This document shows positions 1 through 8,995 of a stretch of 64,000 nucleotides of DNA, piece by piece. The stretch is from assembly GCF_000236685.1 (NCBI RefSeq), contig NC_016633.1:1116001-1180000 (forward strand), written 5' to 3'. Below the pieces are notes generated by a model that saw nothing but the letters and a program-made list of their open reading frames with translations, did no database searches and was not told the origin of the DNA. Every line of letters starts with the position of its first letter. Position 1 is the first letter of the stretch. The position numbers were made by a program, and so were the translations under genes. The stretch comes from Sphaerochaeta pleomorpha str. Grapes. Its GTDB lineage: Bacteria; Spirochaetota; Spirochaetia; Sphaerochaetales; Sphaerochaetaceae.

Positions 1-565
1 ATCGCAAGAGTTGGGCCAAAGGGTCGAGAAAAGCTTCCACTTGGTGGCAGGGTTCCCATTCCAGGCCCAGTTTCCCGTCATCCAAGGCATTGAACATCAA
101 AGACCAGGCTTCATCGTTGATCGCTATATTCCAGTTTCCCCGTTTCCAAAGGTCTCCCATGCGGCAGTTCTCAAAAAGCAGACCCTTGCATTCTTTCTTA
201 TATGCTATCTCAAGAAGGGAAGAAAAGGTTTCTTTCCAAGCTGACAGGGAGTGTTCGACACTGTTACCGGGGACCCGCCCGGCGAACCCGGTTACATATG
301 GTGACCCAAACAGCGAGGCATGGCTTATGAGTTCTTTCCAGGCAGTGAGCGTCTCTTCATTTCCTAAAGGGTTTCCAAATATGGAAAGGGCTGAAACCTC
401 TAAAGAAGAGGCTCTAACCAAGTCGGCAAGGTTTTCCAGGTCCACAGGACCAAGGCTTCCCCAGAACGAAATGGCAAGGGTTTCGAAACCGCTACGAGAC
501 AAAGCAGAGAGGGAATCGGCAGTGATCTCCTCAATTTTCAACAGAGCTCCAATCTTTATTGGCAT
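1..565 (-). CDS. Sugar phosphate isomerase/epimerase, TIM-barrel (partial, C-terminus off the left edge)
   Basis: The reading frame is open from an ATG at 565 to the window edge (188 codons seen). The protein starts MPIKIGALLKIEEI and contains SLGPVDLENLADLV, FENCRMGDLWKRGNW and LGLEWEPCHQ. The last resembles the 'G..wDp.H' metal-binding strand of xylose-isomerase-like TIM barrels (AP endonuclease 2 superfamily), which isomerise or epimerise sugars and inositols. The ATG lies inside the last codons of the upstream oxidoreductase gene (10 bp overlap), so translation is probably coupled. With the LacI and Gfo/Idh genes it forms a typical sugar or polyol catabolic operon. The substrate cannot be named. 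The missing part lies beyond position 1. Confidence 0.8.
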   Translation of the reverse strand, partial: MPIKIGALLKIEEITADSLSALSRSGFETLAISFWGSLGPVDLENLADLVRASSLEVSALSIFGNPLGNEETLTAWKELISHASLFGSPYVTGFAGRVPGNSVEHSLSAWKETFSSLLEIAYKKECKGLLFENCRMGDLWKRGNWNIAINDEAWSLMFNALDDGKLGLEWEPCHQVEAFLDPLAQLLR

Positions 566-1608
566 TGCAGCATGTCCTCCAAGACGTTTTGGGCGAATAT
601 CCCGTCAGCAAGGTCAGGATGGGCCGAAATCCCTGTATCTACCCAACGGGTAAACAGCTCGTAGGTCGAGAGAACAGCAGGTCCTGCGAGCGTTTCTTCA
701 CGTCCGTCAGTATACACCACAGTGACCGTATTGCGGGATAAGGTTGAATCAAAACGAACAGTAGCCAACGAACCGTGGACAACCAAAGAGAGCGCATCGT
801 CAAACCCTGAAGCTACCTGGGAACAATGCAGCTTACAGGGAATGGCATCTCCTACAAGCAAGGTTCCCTCATAGTCGACCAGAGCGGGAGGAAGGTCGGG
901 GGAGGATTCCAAAAAGAAGGTGTCGAAGAGGCTTGGTTCAAGGGAGATGGTTTTTGTATCAACGAGGTCTTTGAGAGTCACCAAGCGTCGGCTTTCCTGA
1001 AAGCTAACTTGGTTGAAGACAAAATGGAGCAGATCGATCAAATGACTGCCAAGGTCTGCAAGGCAACCTCCCCGGCTTACGGAAGGCTGGAGGCGCCACA
1101 TCCAACGCGGAGTGGTTCTCCAATCCCCCCAAGCGGAGGTAAGCACCCAGCTTTGCAGGTAATGTATCTCAACAAGCAAGATATCACCCAAAGCCTTAGA
1201 TAAAACAACGTTTCTAAGAGCATGCATTGCCCCTATATTGCGTTTAGAGAAGTTTATCATAGCAGGAACCCTTGCTTTGCCTGCAGCGTCTCCTATGGCG
1301 TTTACGTGGTCTTTGTTATAGCCAAGTGGCTTCTCGCAAAAGAGTGCAAACCCATGATCAAGTCCTTCCAGGCAACAATCTTTGTGGCTGATATCGGAAG
1401 TGGCACAGGAAATGGCATCTGCCAGCCCGACAAAGGCAGAGAGATTCTCAAAAGAATCAGAGGAGTGTGTAATTCCATATCGTTCACAGAAGGCTTTCCT
1501 GTGTGCACTGTTATGGTCGACCGCCCCAACTATTTCTGTACCTGACTCGATAAACTTCTTGGCCTGGTAGGAGCCCATGCCGCCACATCCGACTATGACC
1601 AGTTTCAT
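556..1608 (-). CDS. Gfo/Idh/MocA family NAD(P)-dependent oxidoreductase
   Basis: A 350-residue protein beginning MKLVIVGCGGMGSYQAKKFI, a Rossmann GxGxxG fold at residues 7-12. CEKPLGYN near residue 90 is the conserved E-K-P motif of this family, whose Lys takes part in catalysis. An earlier in-frame start at 1665 exists, but the ATG at 1608 has GGAGG 6 bp upstream and puts the dinucleotide fold at the N-terminus. That ATG overlaps the LacI stop (ATGA), so the two are translationally coupled. Family members oxidise sugars, inositols or their derivatives. The neighbouring TIM-barrel epimerase supports a sugar or polyol route, but the substrate is unknown. Confidence 0.88.
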   Translation of the reverse strand: MKLVIVGCGGMGSYQAKKFIESGTEIVGAVDHNSAHRKAFCERYGITHSSDSFENLSAFVGLADAISCATSDISHKDCCLEGLDHGFALFCEKPLGYNKDHVNAIGDAAGKARVPAMINFSKRNIGAMHALRNVVLSKALGDILLVEIHYLQSWVLTSAWGDWRTTPRWMWRLQPSVSRGGCLADLGSHLIDLLHFVFNQVSFQESRRLVTLKDLVDTKTISLEPSLFDTFFLESSPDLPPALVDYEGTLLVGDAIPCKLHCSQVASGFDDALSLVVHGSLATVRFDSTLSRNTVTVVYTDGREETLAGPAVLSTYELFTRWVDTGISAHPDLADGIFAQNVLEDMLQCQ

Positions 1609-2612
1609 TGAAAACCTCCACATACAGCGGTAGATTTCCTTATCATAAAACCTGTATCTACCCAACGCTGCTCTGGAAGGGTACCTTTTTGGATCATATC
1701 TATGACCATATTTGCGGCAAGCTTCCCCATTTCGGTAATCGGATGGTCGACTGTGGTCAGCGGAGGGGAGCTGGTTCCTGCAAGTTGAAAATTATCGTAC
1801 CCGATAACCGAGATTTCCTGGGGGATCTTTATCCCGTGTTCAAGGCAGGCCTGCATGAAACCGAAAGCCTGGCGGTCACTGGCGGTCATGACCAAGGAAG
1901 GACGTCTACCAAAGGAGGAGAGGGCTTCGAATCCGGAACTCCGTGAAAAGTTACCTTCGACTATCTGAATATCAAGATGGTATTGCGCTGCGAGGGTTTC
2001 GAAAACTGCAAGTCTGTCCTTTCCGTTCTTGAATCGCAAATCCCCGGTTATATATCCGATAGAATGATGCCCGAGAGTTACTGCATGTTCAAAAGCCAGG
2101 GCCATTCCCTTGTCTGGCCGGGCATACACACTTGCTGCCCCGTCATGGTAGTTGTTTACCAGTACCAAGGGGATTTTGTGTTCGAGCATCGAATCCAATT
2201 CCGGGAAATCATCTTTGGTGATGGCGAATACCAATCCGTCATAACTATGGGAGTTTATCAGTTCATTGTAGGTCCTATATTTCCCTAGGTGTTTCTCAAA
2301 GACTATGCCGATGTTATAGCCCCGATCCATCGAGCCTAAAAGCAGACCATCGAGCAGAGAGGGGAAATAAGGACGGGTAAAGGGCATGATGTTTCGGTAA
2401 TAGGGGACAACGAACCCGAGGGTAAAGCTTTTGTTGCTCGCAAACAGCGTAGCGGTACGGGAGGGAAAATACCCGAGTATTTCTGCCTGTTCCCGTACTT
2501 TCTTCTTTATTTCCTCACTGATAAGGGGAGAATCGTTGAGTGCACGTGATACTGTCGATTCCGACACCCCTGCACTCTTTGCAACTTCAGCCCTTCCTAC
2601 TTGTTTTCCCAT
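1605..2612 (-). CDS. LacI-family transcriptional regulator
   Basis: A 335-residue protein. Residues 5-50 carry the LacI helix-turn-helix and hinge helix (EVAKSAGVSESTVSRALN, then ILGYFPSRTA). A periplasmic-binding-protein-like sensor domain follows (FTLGFVVPYYRN, ISVIGYDNFQ). The ATG is preceded by GAGG at 4 bp. It is the first gene of the unit and overlaps the oxidoreductase start by 4 bp, so it probably regulates this operon in response to a sugar-type ligand. No clear LacI-type operator was identified in 2613-2881. Confidence 0.92.
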   Translation of the reverse strand: MGKQVGRAEVAKSAGVSESTVSRALNDSPLISEEIKKKVREQAEILGYFPSRTATLFASNKSFTLGFVVPYYRNIMPFTRPYFPSLLDGLLLGSMDRGYNIGIVFEKHLGKYRTYNELINSHSYDGLVFAITKDDFPELDSMLEHKIPLVLVNNYHDGAASVYARPDKGMALAFEHAVTLGHHSIGYITGDLRFKNGKDRLAVFETLAAQYHLDIQIVEGNFSRSSGFEALSSFGRRPSLVMTASDRQAFGFMQACLEHGIKIPQEISVIGYDNFQLAGTSSPPLTTVDHPITEMGKLAANMVIDMIQKGTLPEQRWVDTGFMIRKSTAVCGGFQ

Positions 2613-2881
2613 ACTACCTCGTCAGACCCAGTTTCTAGGTCATTGTATAGGGGTAATGGGGAATTAGCAAGAAAAGCAAGAAACGGCCAATCAAATCGAG
2701 GTGACGGCATAGGACATTCTTCTCAAATGGACGCAAACGCCACAACCTTTGATACGGCTTTGCACTTTTTACATACGTTGGCTAGTCAATCCTGACAAAC
2801 CCAAAACGCAAAACATTCTAGCACCCCAGCCAGGGGTAAGAGTGGTATACTTTTAGCACAAGAGAAAGGGGTCTCAACCGT

Positions 2882-3382
2882 ATGGATATACAAGTTGAAA
2901 GAGTTCCATTAAAAGACAAACCAATTCTGGATAATTTGCTATCCATGTATTGCTATGAATGGTCCCAGTATGACAAGTCCGACGTTAATTCCCAGGGCTC
3001 CTATGGGTACAGGATTGGTGAATATTGGGAAAATGAAAAGTTCCATCCTTTTGTTATAAAAGTCGACGGTGTACTTGCAGGGTTCGTATTGGTAAATAAT
3101 GAATTCGATATCCATACAGACTACGACTATGCAATGGCAGAGTTCTTCATCATGTACAAATACCGCCATTTAGGAATAGGCCGATATGTAGCACATATGA
3201 TATTTGATAGATTCCCTGGTAAGTGGGAATTGAAAAGGCATCCCCATAATCTTGCCTCGGTACTGTTCTGGGATAAAATCGTTGCAGCATACACACAAGG
3301 TAATTTCGAGATCATCAGGTCCTGTCCCAACGTACTGTACCATGACGGGACGTGTGCCGACATCCTCTCCTTTGAGAATTGA
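2882..3382 (+). CDS. GNAT-family N-acetyltransferase
   Basis: A 166-residue protein. KYRHLGIGRYVAHMIFDRFPGKW (residues ~97-119) is the acetyl-CoA pyrophosphate loop and following helix (motif A, R-x-x-G-x-G), and LASVLFWDKIV is the helix-4 region of GNATs. AAAGGGG lies 11 bp upstream of the ATG and a TATACT hexamer sits near 2850, so it probably has its own promoter. It runs toward the DUF1801 gene (convergent, 27 bp apart). The acyl acceptor is unknown. Confidence 0.8.
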   Translation: MDIQVERVPLKDKPILDNLLSMYCYEWSQYDKSDVNSQGSYGYRIGEYWENEKFHPFVIKVDGVLAGFVLVNNEFDIHTDYDYAMAEFFIMYKYRHLGIGRYVAHMIFDRFPGKWELKRHPHNLASVLFWDKIVAAYTQGNFEIIRSCPNVLYHDGTCADILSFEN

Positions 3383-3409
3383 TCAAGCCAATTTGAAAAG
3401 AATATTCAC

Positions 3410-3856
3410 TCAGCGAAGAATATGGGCTTTCTTGGATGCTTCCAAAAATGAATCTACTGTATATGAAATGAGAATTGAAGCTATTACATCCAATGCCAGA
3501 TCTTCAACTGTCTTGAACCGTATACAGGATTTTCCCATGTTGAGTTTCTTTCCAGCCTTGGCAAAACCCTCGACAATCAATTTGGTATTTTCCTCACTGA
3601 GATAGGCAGCGGTAAGATACAGCGAACAATGATGCTTCTGGGCTGACAGGGCCGCATACATGAGTGGTTGCCTGTTATAGGTTGAAGGGTTGCGCTTGAT
3701 AGGGACTTCATAGGTTATCATCCCCCATCTTATGTTCTCTTCGATTCCAGAAGGTATGTGGGCGAGAATAAACTCCCTGACAGAGGATAGGACTTCCTTC
3801 TGGACAGGAAGCTGAGAAGCCAGGTACTCATCGACTGTAGTTGCATCTGAATGCAT
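3410..3856 (-). CDS. DUF1801 domain protein (YdhG-like)
   Basis: A 148-residue protein from the ATG at 3856, chosen over the in-frame start at 3874 because GGGGAGG lies 6 bp before it. The pattern VDEYLASQLP...IRWGMITYEV...HHCSLYLTAAY...KLNMGKSCIRFKTVEDLAL matches the DUF1801/YdhG fold, small single-domain cytosolic proteins related to frataxin-like iron chaperones. The biochemical role is uncertain. It appears to be monocistronic. Confidence 0.72.
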   Translation of the reverse strand: MHSDATTVDEYLASQLPVQKEVLSSVREFILAHIPSGIEENIRWGMITYEVPIKRNPSTYNRQPLMYAALSAQKHHCSLYLTAAYLSEENTKLIVEGFAKAGKKLNMGKSCIRFKTVEDLALDVIASILISYTVDSFLEASKKAHILR

Positions 3857-3940
3857 AGAGTCCCTCCCCTGCAAGCAGGATACGACACAGGGCGAGGATT
3901 ATCAAGCATAAGAAATTATATGGGTCATACCCCTATAATG

Positions 3941-3968
3941 TAAAAGTGACCCATCAACGATGGGCCAC
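3941..3968 (-). terminator. Intrinsic terminator of the porin gene
   Basis: Read on the minus strand, GTGGCCCATC-GTT-GATGGGTCAC forms a 10-bp stem (one G-U pair) with a short loop, followed by TTTTAC. It lies 57 bp past the porin stop codon. Confidence 0.75.
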
Positions 3969-4025
3969 TCATATTAACAGGATTTAGAAACCAGAAGACT
4001 GGTTACTGACTCTGTCTTTAGGAAA

Positions 4026-5018
4026 CTAGAATGTGATTTTTACAGAAGGAGTCAAGGTAAAATCGCCATCGATGACATAAGCGCCATCAAGAGCATACTT
4101 TACACCACCCATGGTGTAATTTGCACCTGCACCAATTTTGGTGGAGATGTTGGAAAGGTCAGTGAGAGTAACAGAAGCGGAAAGACCGACATTCTCGATA
4201 CCAGCATAGGAAGCAGAAACCTTAAGGTTGCTAGTTCCGTCGAAGAGCTGATATTCAGTCCAGCCACTTACGTCTCCATAAGAAGCACTCAAAGCAGCAA
4301 GCAGGTTGTTTTCTTTCTGTCCGAGGAAGTATGTGTCAATGGCTGAAGCCTTGAGACCGAAGTCAAGACCGGCAAGAGCTGCAACATCTACACAAACTGA
4401 ACCGCCAATAGCACCATCTGCATCAATTGTGGAAGTCCACTTGTTTTCTGCATAGTTGGTATAAGCAACAGCAGCAGATACACCATCAACTGGAGCAAAC
4501 TTTGCACTCAAACCGAAAGGTTTGTTGACCTTGTCGGTAGGATCTGCAGTTGCATTAACAGTAACCATAGAACCATAACCAACAGTTACAGAAGTGGAGT
4601 AAGCACCCTTCTGGCGAACCTTGTAACCTTCGTCACCAACGGTACCGTTAGGATCAGAATATACATTGAGGCCACTCATGGTGCCACTGTTTCCGATTGC
4701 CAAAGTAATGGTTACATCACCCATGTCAGTTCCCTGAGCAGCAAGAGCTTTGTCAAGGTAGATAGTACCAGTGCCTTTAACAGCATTGTCATCACCAAAA
4801 GTAAAAAGATCACTTGCAACAGCAACTTTCCAGAAATCACCAGTAATGGCAAGACCATCAGTATTAATTTCAGGGGTGTTTGCAACAGTGATTGCTGATG
4901 TCCCTGAAGTATACGTGTAGCCAGCCTTAAAGGATCCAGTCAATGTGACAGGAGCAGCAACCAAGGAAGCTGCAACTATGAGAGCCAGAGCCAGAGTCAA
5001 TACAAACTTTTTCTTCAT
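4026..5018 (-). CDS. Outer-membrane beta-barrel porin-like protein
   Basis: A 330-residue protein. The ATG at 5018 is preceded by GGAG at 9 bp and begins a clear signal peptide (MKKKFVLTLALALIVAASLVAA, cleavage near AAP). The frame extends upstream to 5162 but that part is not protein-like. The mature part has alternating polar/hydrophobic strands rich in Gly, Ala, Thr and Tyr (LTGSFKAGYTYTSG, VSASYAGIENVGLSASVTL) and ends in an amphipathic strand closing on F (FTLTPSVKITF), as outer-membrane barrels do. The family is not identified with certainty. Lineage-specific major outer-membrane proteins of spirochaetes have this style and size. It is monocistronic with its own terminator. Confidence 0.75.
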   Translation of the reverse strand: MKKKFVLTLALALIVAASLVAAPVTLTGSFKAGYTYTSGTSAITVANTPEINTDGLAITGDFWKVAVASDLFTFGDDNAVKGTGTIYLDKALAAQGTDMGDVTITLAIGNSGTMSGLNVYSDPNGTVGDEGYKVRQKGAYSTSVTVGYGSMVTVNATADPTDKVNKPFGLSAKFAPVDGVSAAVAYTNYAENKWTSTIDADGAIGGSVCVDVAALAGLDFGLKASAIDTYFLGQKENNLLAALSASYGDVSGWTEYQLFDGTSNLKVSASYAGIENVGLSASVTLTDLSNISTKIGAGANYTMGGVKYALDGAYVIDGDFTLTPSVKITF

Positions 5019-5291
5019 GACGTAAATCTCCATTTTTTTTGCGTGAGAGTTAATTTGTAACATCAGTATGTCGATGCAATTTGTAAGTAGAATGGAAGAA
5101 ACTTGACGGAATTGTGTATTAATGTGGGTGGAACTTGTATAATATAGAAGTAATGTGAACAAATAGGTAGTATATGTAGTTATTGTGTTCGGATACCCTA
5201 TTTATGAAGAAAATGAGAAGGTTACACCGACATTATCAGATACTCTGTCAAGATTCTTGAAGTCCTTAACTGGTTCTATTATCATATAATT

Positions 5292-5849
5292 ATGATATAC
5301 CTTATAGCCTCTGACATCCATGGAAGTGCATATTTTACGCATAAACTCATCGATGCCTACATGAAAAATGATGCTTCCCGTTTAATCCTCCTTGGTGATA
5401 TTCTTTACCACGGCCCAAGAAATGACCTACCCCTCGAGTATAACCCCAAAAAAACATATGCGCTACTAAATATGTACAGAGATTCTATTCTTTGTGTGAG
5501 AGGCAATTGCGATGCAGAAGTAGACCAGATGGTATTGGAGTTTCCCCTCATGGCAGACTACGCTACCCTTTTTCTGGAGGAATTGGGAGGAAGGATGATC
5601 TATCTTACCCATGGTCATCATTTCAATGCGGATAACCTCCCCCCTATGCAAAAAGGAGACATCCTCATAAATGGACACACACACCTACCTGTGGCAAAGG
5701 AAGAGAATGGATTTGTTTTTTTGAACCCAGGTTCAATATCGATCCCCAAGGGGGGATGGCCAAACAGTTATATATTATATAAGGATAGAACCTTTACGGT
5801 CCTTGACTTCGAAGACAATGTACTCATGAGCCTTACCATTTCAGGGTAA
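5292..5849 (+). CDS. YfcE-type metallophosphodiesterase
   Basis: A 185-residue protein with the full calcineurin-like metal motif set: SDIHG (D8, H10), LGDILYHG (D36), RGNCD (N72), THGHH (~105) and GHTHLP (~127). The HGPRNDLPLEYNPK segment after motif II is typical of YfcE (MJ0936-like) phosphodiesterases, which cleave bis-pNPP-like phosphodiesters in vitro. No good ribosome-binding site precedes the ATG. The 3' end overlaps the end of the convergent histidine kinase gene by 17 bp. Confidence 0.88.
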   Translation: MIYLIASDIHGSAYFTHKLIDAYMKNDASRLILLGDILYHGPRNDLPLEYNPKKTYALLNMYRDSILCVRGNCDAEVDQMVLEFPLMADYATLFLEELGGRMIYLTHGHHFNADNLPPMQKGDILINGHTHLPVAKEENGFVFLNPGSISIPKGGWPNSYILYKDRTFTVLDFEDNVLMSLTISG

Positions 5850-7344
5850 CAACAACTGTTTTTCCCTTCTGCTCAATGGTGGCTTTGCCACCGTGGAGCC
5901 TCATGATTTGATTGACAATAGGCAATCCAAGGCCGCTTCCACCAGTGCTGCGTCCTACATCGCCCCTCGTCCAGGGTTCAAAGAAATCGACCCCTTCACG
6001 GAGAACCCCGTCGTTGGAGATGATCATAGAGTTTTCCCTGATTTCCCACACAATAGCCTTCGCCCCTGACTGAATGGCATTGGACAGCAGGGCTTGCGTT
6101 GCCTTCTGCAAAAGCGCTTCATCACCCTGAAGAGCCGGATTGCCATACTTTACCGTGACAAGATTGTTCTGTTGTGGAGAAAATTGATCCAACACGCTCT
6201 CTACAAACTCCTGCGAGTCGAAACTCCTGACTATGGCCTTTGCATCGGGACTCTGCAGATTTGCATAGAGCACCACTGAGGCAATCCGTTCCGAAAGCTC
6301 ATCGTTTTCCTTCTTGATCATCGCAATAGTCTCTTCATTGAGGGGAAACACCCCGTCTACAATACCATCGAGGGCCAGCTTCATCGAAGTAACCGGCGTA
6401 TTGAGATCATGGCTGATCCCTCTCAGCCAAACCTGCCGGCTTTCCTTGTTTCTCAATAGCGTATCGTCCAGCTGCCTGATCGATTCGTTTATAACCAATT
6501 GCTCGTCAATCTTTGTATCAGGGAGAGAAACTCCGTTCTCCCCGCTACTGAGCCTACCCAAGGCAGACTGGATCCCCTTGGTGTACTGTTCACCTTTTCG
6601 GGAAAGCGAAGCTGCCATCATGAGCGAAATAAGCACAGCCAACGGTATCGACCATAAAAAAGGTCCCATCAGGCCAAAAAGCAACCTGCTCGTACTTTTA
6701 TAGGTGAAAGGAGTGAAGGTCAAAACATCAACATTGCAGATTGTCTCATTGTTGTAGATAACATTGAAGCTACCGGCAATATCACTGGCCCGTACCTCGG
6801 GAGGCAACAGGATAGTTTCCGACTTCTCACTCTTCTGCTTGGTTTTCATAGTCGAGACAACACCGTCGAGATTGATAATCTTCAACGAATAGACCTCGGA
6901 CTGCTGCTTCACCGAGGTGAAACCATCCTTGTCTACCATTTTGCTAGCAGGGGACAGGTTCCCGAAATAACTCGAACCATCATGGAACATGACCTCAGCA
7001 GGAACTTTGAAACCGATGGAATTCTGAGGCAGGTCATCCCCTCGCCGGGTCTTTCCGAAAGCAACGGCCACAGAACCATCGGGATTCCGCAAATATAGGC
7101 CGCTAACCCGGTCATCGGCAGAACTGACCAGGACCCTTATGATATTGGCGATAGACCATCCACTTTCAGGCATTTCCGCTTCCAACCGGCTGGAAAACGT
7201 TTCGAGATACTCCTGGAATACGGTGTCGGTCCATTCCTTGCGCTGCCTTTCCCCATTGAAAAAAAACACAGCAATCTGGATTGCCAGAAATACTGCGACT
7301 ACAGCAACAAAACCGAAAAACAGCCTGAAGAATTGTTTTCTCAT
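5833..7344 (-). CDS. Sensor histidine kinase, membrane-bound
   Basis: A 503-residue protein. The ATG at 7344 overlaps the stop of the upstream response regulator (ATGA) and gives an N-terminus starting directly with a membrane helix (FFRLFFGFVAVVAVFLAIQI). A ~190-residue extracytoplasmic domain of no recognised family follows, then a second membrane segment (~221-246). The phospho-acceptor box is RGISHDLNTPVTSMKLALDG (H312). The ATPase domain has the N-box LLSNAI, ISNDG, and GGSGLGLPIVNQIMRLHGG. It is the last gene of RR-RR-HK and presumably phosphorylates one or both regulators encoded just upstream. The signal is unknown. Confidence 0.92.
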   Translation of the reverse strand: MRKQFFRLFFGFVAVVAVFLAIQIAVFFFNGERQRKEWTDTVFQEYLETFSSRLEAEMPESGWSIANIIRVLVSSADDRVSGLYLRNPDGSVAVAFGKTRRGDDLPQNSIGFKVPAEVMFHDGSSYFGNLSPASKMVDKDGFTSVKQQSEVYSLKIINLDGVVSTMKTKQKSEKSETILLPPEVRASDIAGSFNVIYNNETICNVDVLTFTPFTYKSTSRLLFGLMGPFLWSIPLAVLISLMMAASLSRKGEQYTKGIQSALGRLSSGENGVSLPDTKIDEQLVINESIRQLDDTLLRNKESRQVWLRGISHDLNTPVTSMKLALDGIVDGVFPLNEETIAMIKKENDELSERIASVVLYANLQSPDAKAIVRSFDSQEFVESVLDQFSPQQNNLVTVKYGNPALQGDEALLQKATQALLSNAIQSGAKAIVWEIRENSMIISNDGVLREGVDFFEPWTRGDVGRSTGGSGLGLPIVNQIMRLHGGKATIEQKGKTVVVTLKW

Positions 7345-8066
7345 TCCACCACACTTTCTTTGCGATACCCGATGAACCGATACCCGTAGCCCCTGACTGT
7401 CTCGATCCATTGGGCCTCGCCCAGTTTGGAGCGGATATTCTTGATATGGGTATCGACGATGCGTTCATAGGAATCAAAATTGTAATCGAAACACTGCTCG
7501 AGAATCTGGGCACGGGTAACCAAATGATGGGAATTCTTCACCAGGTAGCCAAGGATACGCCATTCTGCGGCAGTAAAGATCACATCTACGCCATCTACGG
7601 TAAGCCGGTGCTCCTTGGTGTCGAACATCATGATATGGTCGCCACTGTAAAGCAGTCCATCGTCAGCACTCTTCGCCTTGGTATGATTGAATCTCCTAAT
7701 CACAGCTTGGACGCGCAAAACCAATTCCTTGGGCGAAAAAGGCTTTGAAATATAGTCATCAGCACCAAGCTCGAATCCCATGATCCTATCGCTTTCCTCG
7801 GTGCGTGCGGTCATAAAGATGACAGGGCAGTCATACTGGGCCTTGATCTGTTTGACAAAAGAAAAACCATCTCCGTCAGGAAGCATGACATCCTGGATCA
7901 GAAGCGCTGGCACAAAACGGGCAAAAGCTTCCTTTGCAGCAGCCAAGGTTGAAAAACCCTGGACTTTATAGCCGGAAAGCTCCAGATATTGCTTAACCCC
8001 TTCGCGGATCAAATCATGGTCTTCAACCACATAGATTACGTTCACGTTTTCAGAGGATGCATCCAT
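7341..8066 (-). CDS. OmpR/PhoB-family response regulator (copy 1, canonical receiver)
   Basis: A 241-residue protein. The receiver domain (~9-125) has the acidic pair E15-D16, phospho-acceptor D59 (QDVMLPDGDG), T in VIFMTAR, and K in SKPFS. The C-terminal winged helix ends IKNIRSKLG...WIETVRGYGYRF, typical of OmpR-type DNA-binding domains. It starts 10 bp after the sister regulator and overlaps the kinase start by 4 bp. All phosphorylation-site residues are present, so this copy is the likely direct partner of the kinase. Confidence 0.93.
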   Translation of the reverse strand: MDASSENVNVIYVVEDHDLIREGVKQYLELSGYKVQGFSTLAAAKEAFARFVPALLIQDVMLPDGDGFSFVKQIKAQYDCPVIFMTARTEESDRIMGFELGADDYISKPFSPKELVLRVQAVIRRFNHTKAKSADDGLLYSGDHIMMFDTKEHRLTVDGVDVIFTAAEWRILGYLVKNSHHLVTRAQILEQCFDYNFDSYERIVDTHIKNIRSKLGEAQWIETVRGYGYRFIGYRKESVVE

Positions 8067-8076
8067 TCCTTATTAC

Positions 8077-8808
8077 CTATTCCTTGTCTTCAGAGGCTAC
8101 TACAGCATGGGAAGCTGTGCTATGGCCGGCAAAACGATATCCGTATCCTCTGACCGTCTCAATCCACTGGGATCCAAGCGGCCCCATTTTTGCCCGCATA
8201 TTCTTCACGTGGGTGTCTACGATTCGGTCATACGATTCAAAGCTATAATCAAAACAATGCTCCAAAATCTGGGAGCGGGTGATGAGAATCCCGCTATTGC
8301 TCACCAGATAACTCATGATCCGCCATTCAGCAGCGGTGAGGGGAACCTGTTTGCCATCGATGGAGAATAGATGGGAAACCTCGTCGAGCTGCATTATGGA
8401 ATTCCCCATTACCCAGGTCGAACCGCTGCGGAAAGCAGAAACGCTCACATCGATACGCCTGAACAACGCATGGACCCTCAGCACCAGTTCCTTGGAGGAG
8501 AAAGGCTTACAGATATAGTCGTCGGCTCCAAGCTCAAAGCCCAGGATCCGGTCGCTCTCGGCAATCCTTCCTGAGACAAAAATGACCGGGAATACATAAT
8601 TCTGCTTCAACTTCTTGATATAGGAAAAACCATCGCCATCGGGAAGGTTTACATCCAACAACAACAAATCGGGCACTTGCCTGGCAATTGCCAACTGGAC
8701 CCCATGCAGCTCCTCAAAGGCCTGAACCTCGTACCCCGACAATTCCAAGTACTGTTTCATTCCCTCTCGGTCACTGGCATTAGCATCTACGATATATATC
8801 AGTTTCAT
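8077..8808 (-). CDS. OmpR/PhoB-family response regulator (copy 2, atypical receiver)
   Basis: A 243-residue protein from the ATG at 8808 (a TTG start at 8844 is in frame; the ATG has GGTGA 10 bp upstream and suits the start of a receiver fold). It is clearly a paralogue of the next gene: both have GxKQYLELSGY, LPDGDGFS, FELGADDYI.KPFS, TAAEWRI and WIETVRGYGYRF. The receiver keeps phospho-acceptor D52 and the KPFS lysine. It reads IYIVDANAS where a canonical receiver has two adjacent acids, so the second Mg2+-binding acid is Ala (A9), and the conserved Thr is Ser (VIFVSGR). It is the first gene of the operon. Phosphorylation may be weak or altered. Confidence 0.92.
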   Translation of the reverse strand: MKLIYIVDANASDREGMKQYLELSGYEVQAFEELHGVQLAIARQVPDLLLLDVNLPDGDGFSYIKKLKQNYVFPVIFVSGRIAESDRILGFELGADDYICKPFSSKELVLRVHALFRRIDVSVSAFRSGSTWVMGNSIMQLDEVSHLFSIDGKQVPLTAAEWRIMSYLVSNSGILITRSQILEHCFDYSFESYDRIVDTHVKNMRAKMGPLGSQWIETVRGYGYRFAGHSTASHAVVASEDKE

Positions 8809-8897
8809 ATTTGTAACGTCACCATACCTTTCATATTCTGGCAAGAGTCAGCCAGTACTCAACATATTACTACACAATTACCACTTATACTCTATAA

Positions 8898-8927
8898 ATA
8901 ATCATCACAGTGTGAGGATTGTGTCAA
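8898..8927 (-). promoter_or_regulatory. Probable promoter of the RR-RR-HK operon with a dyad in the spacer
   Basis: On the minus strand a perfect TTGACA (8927-8922) is followed after 18 bp by GATTAT (8903-8898), about 90 bp before the first regulator. The spacer holds a perfect 5-bp dyad TCACA-G-TGTGA (8905-8915, plus strand), a possible operator. Inferred from sequence only. Confidence 0.5.
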
Positions 8928-8995
8928 ATCATTCATAGATTCTTTGGGCACAGACTTATCCTTTCCAATCTATTCATTAAAAACTGATACTAACG

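Noticed and set aside
2613-2881. LacI-type operator upstream of the LacI gene
   Set aside because: Repeated CGCAAA elements are seen, but no convincing palindrome with a central CG.
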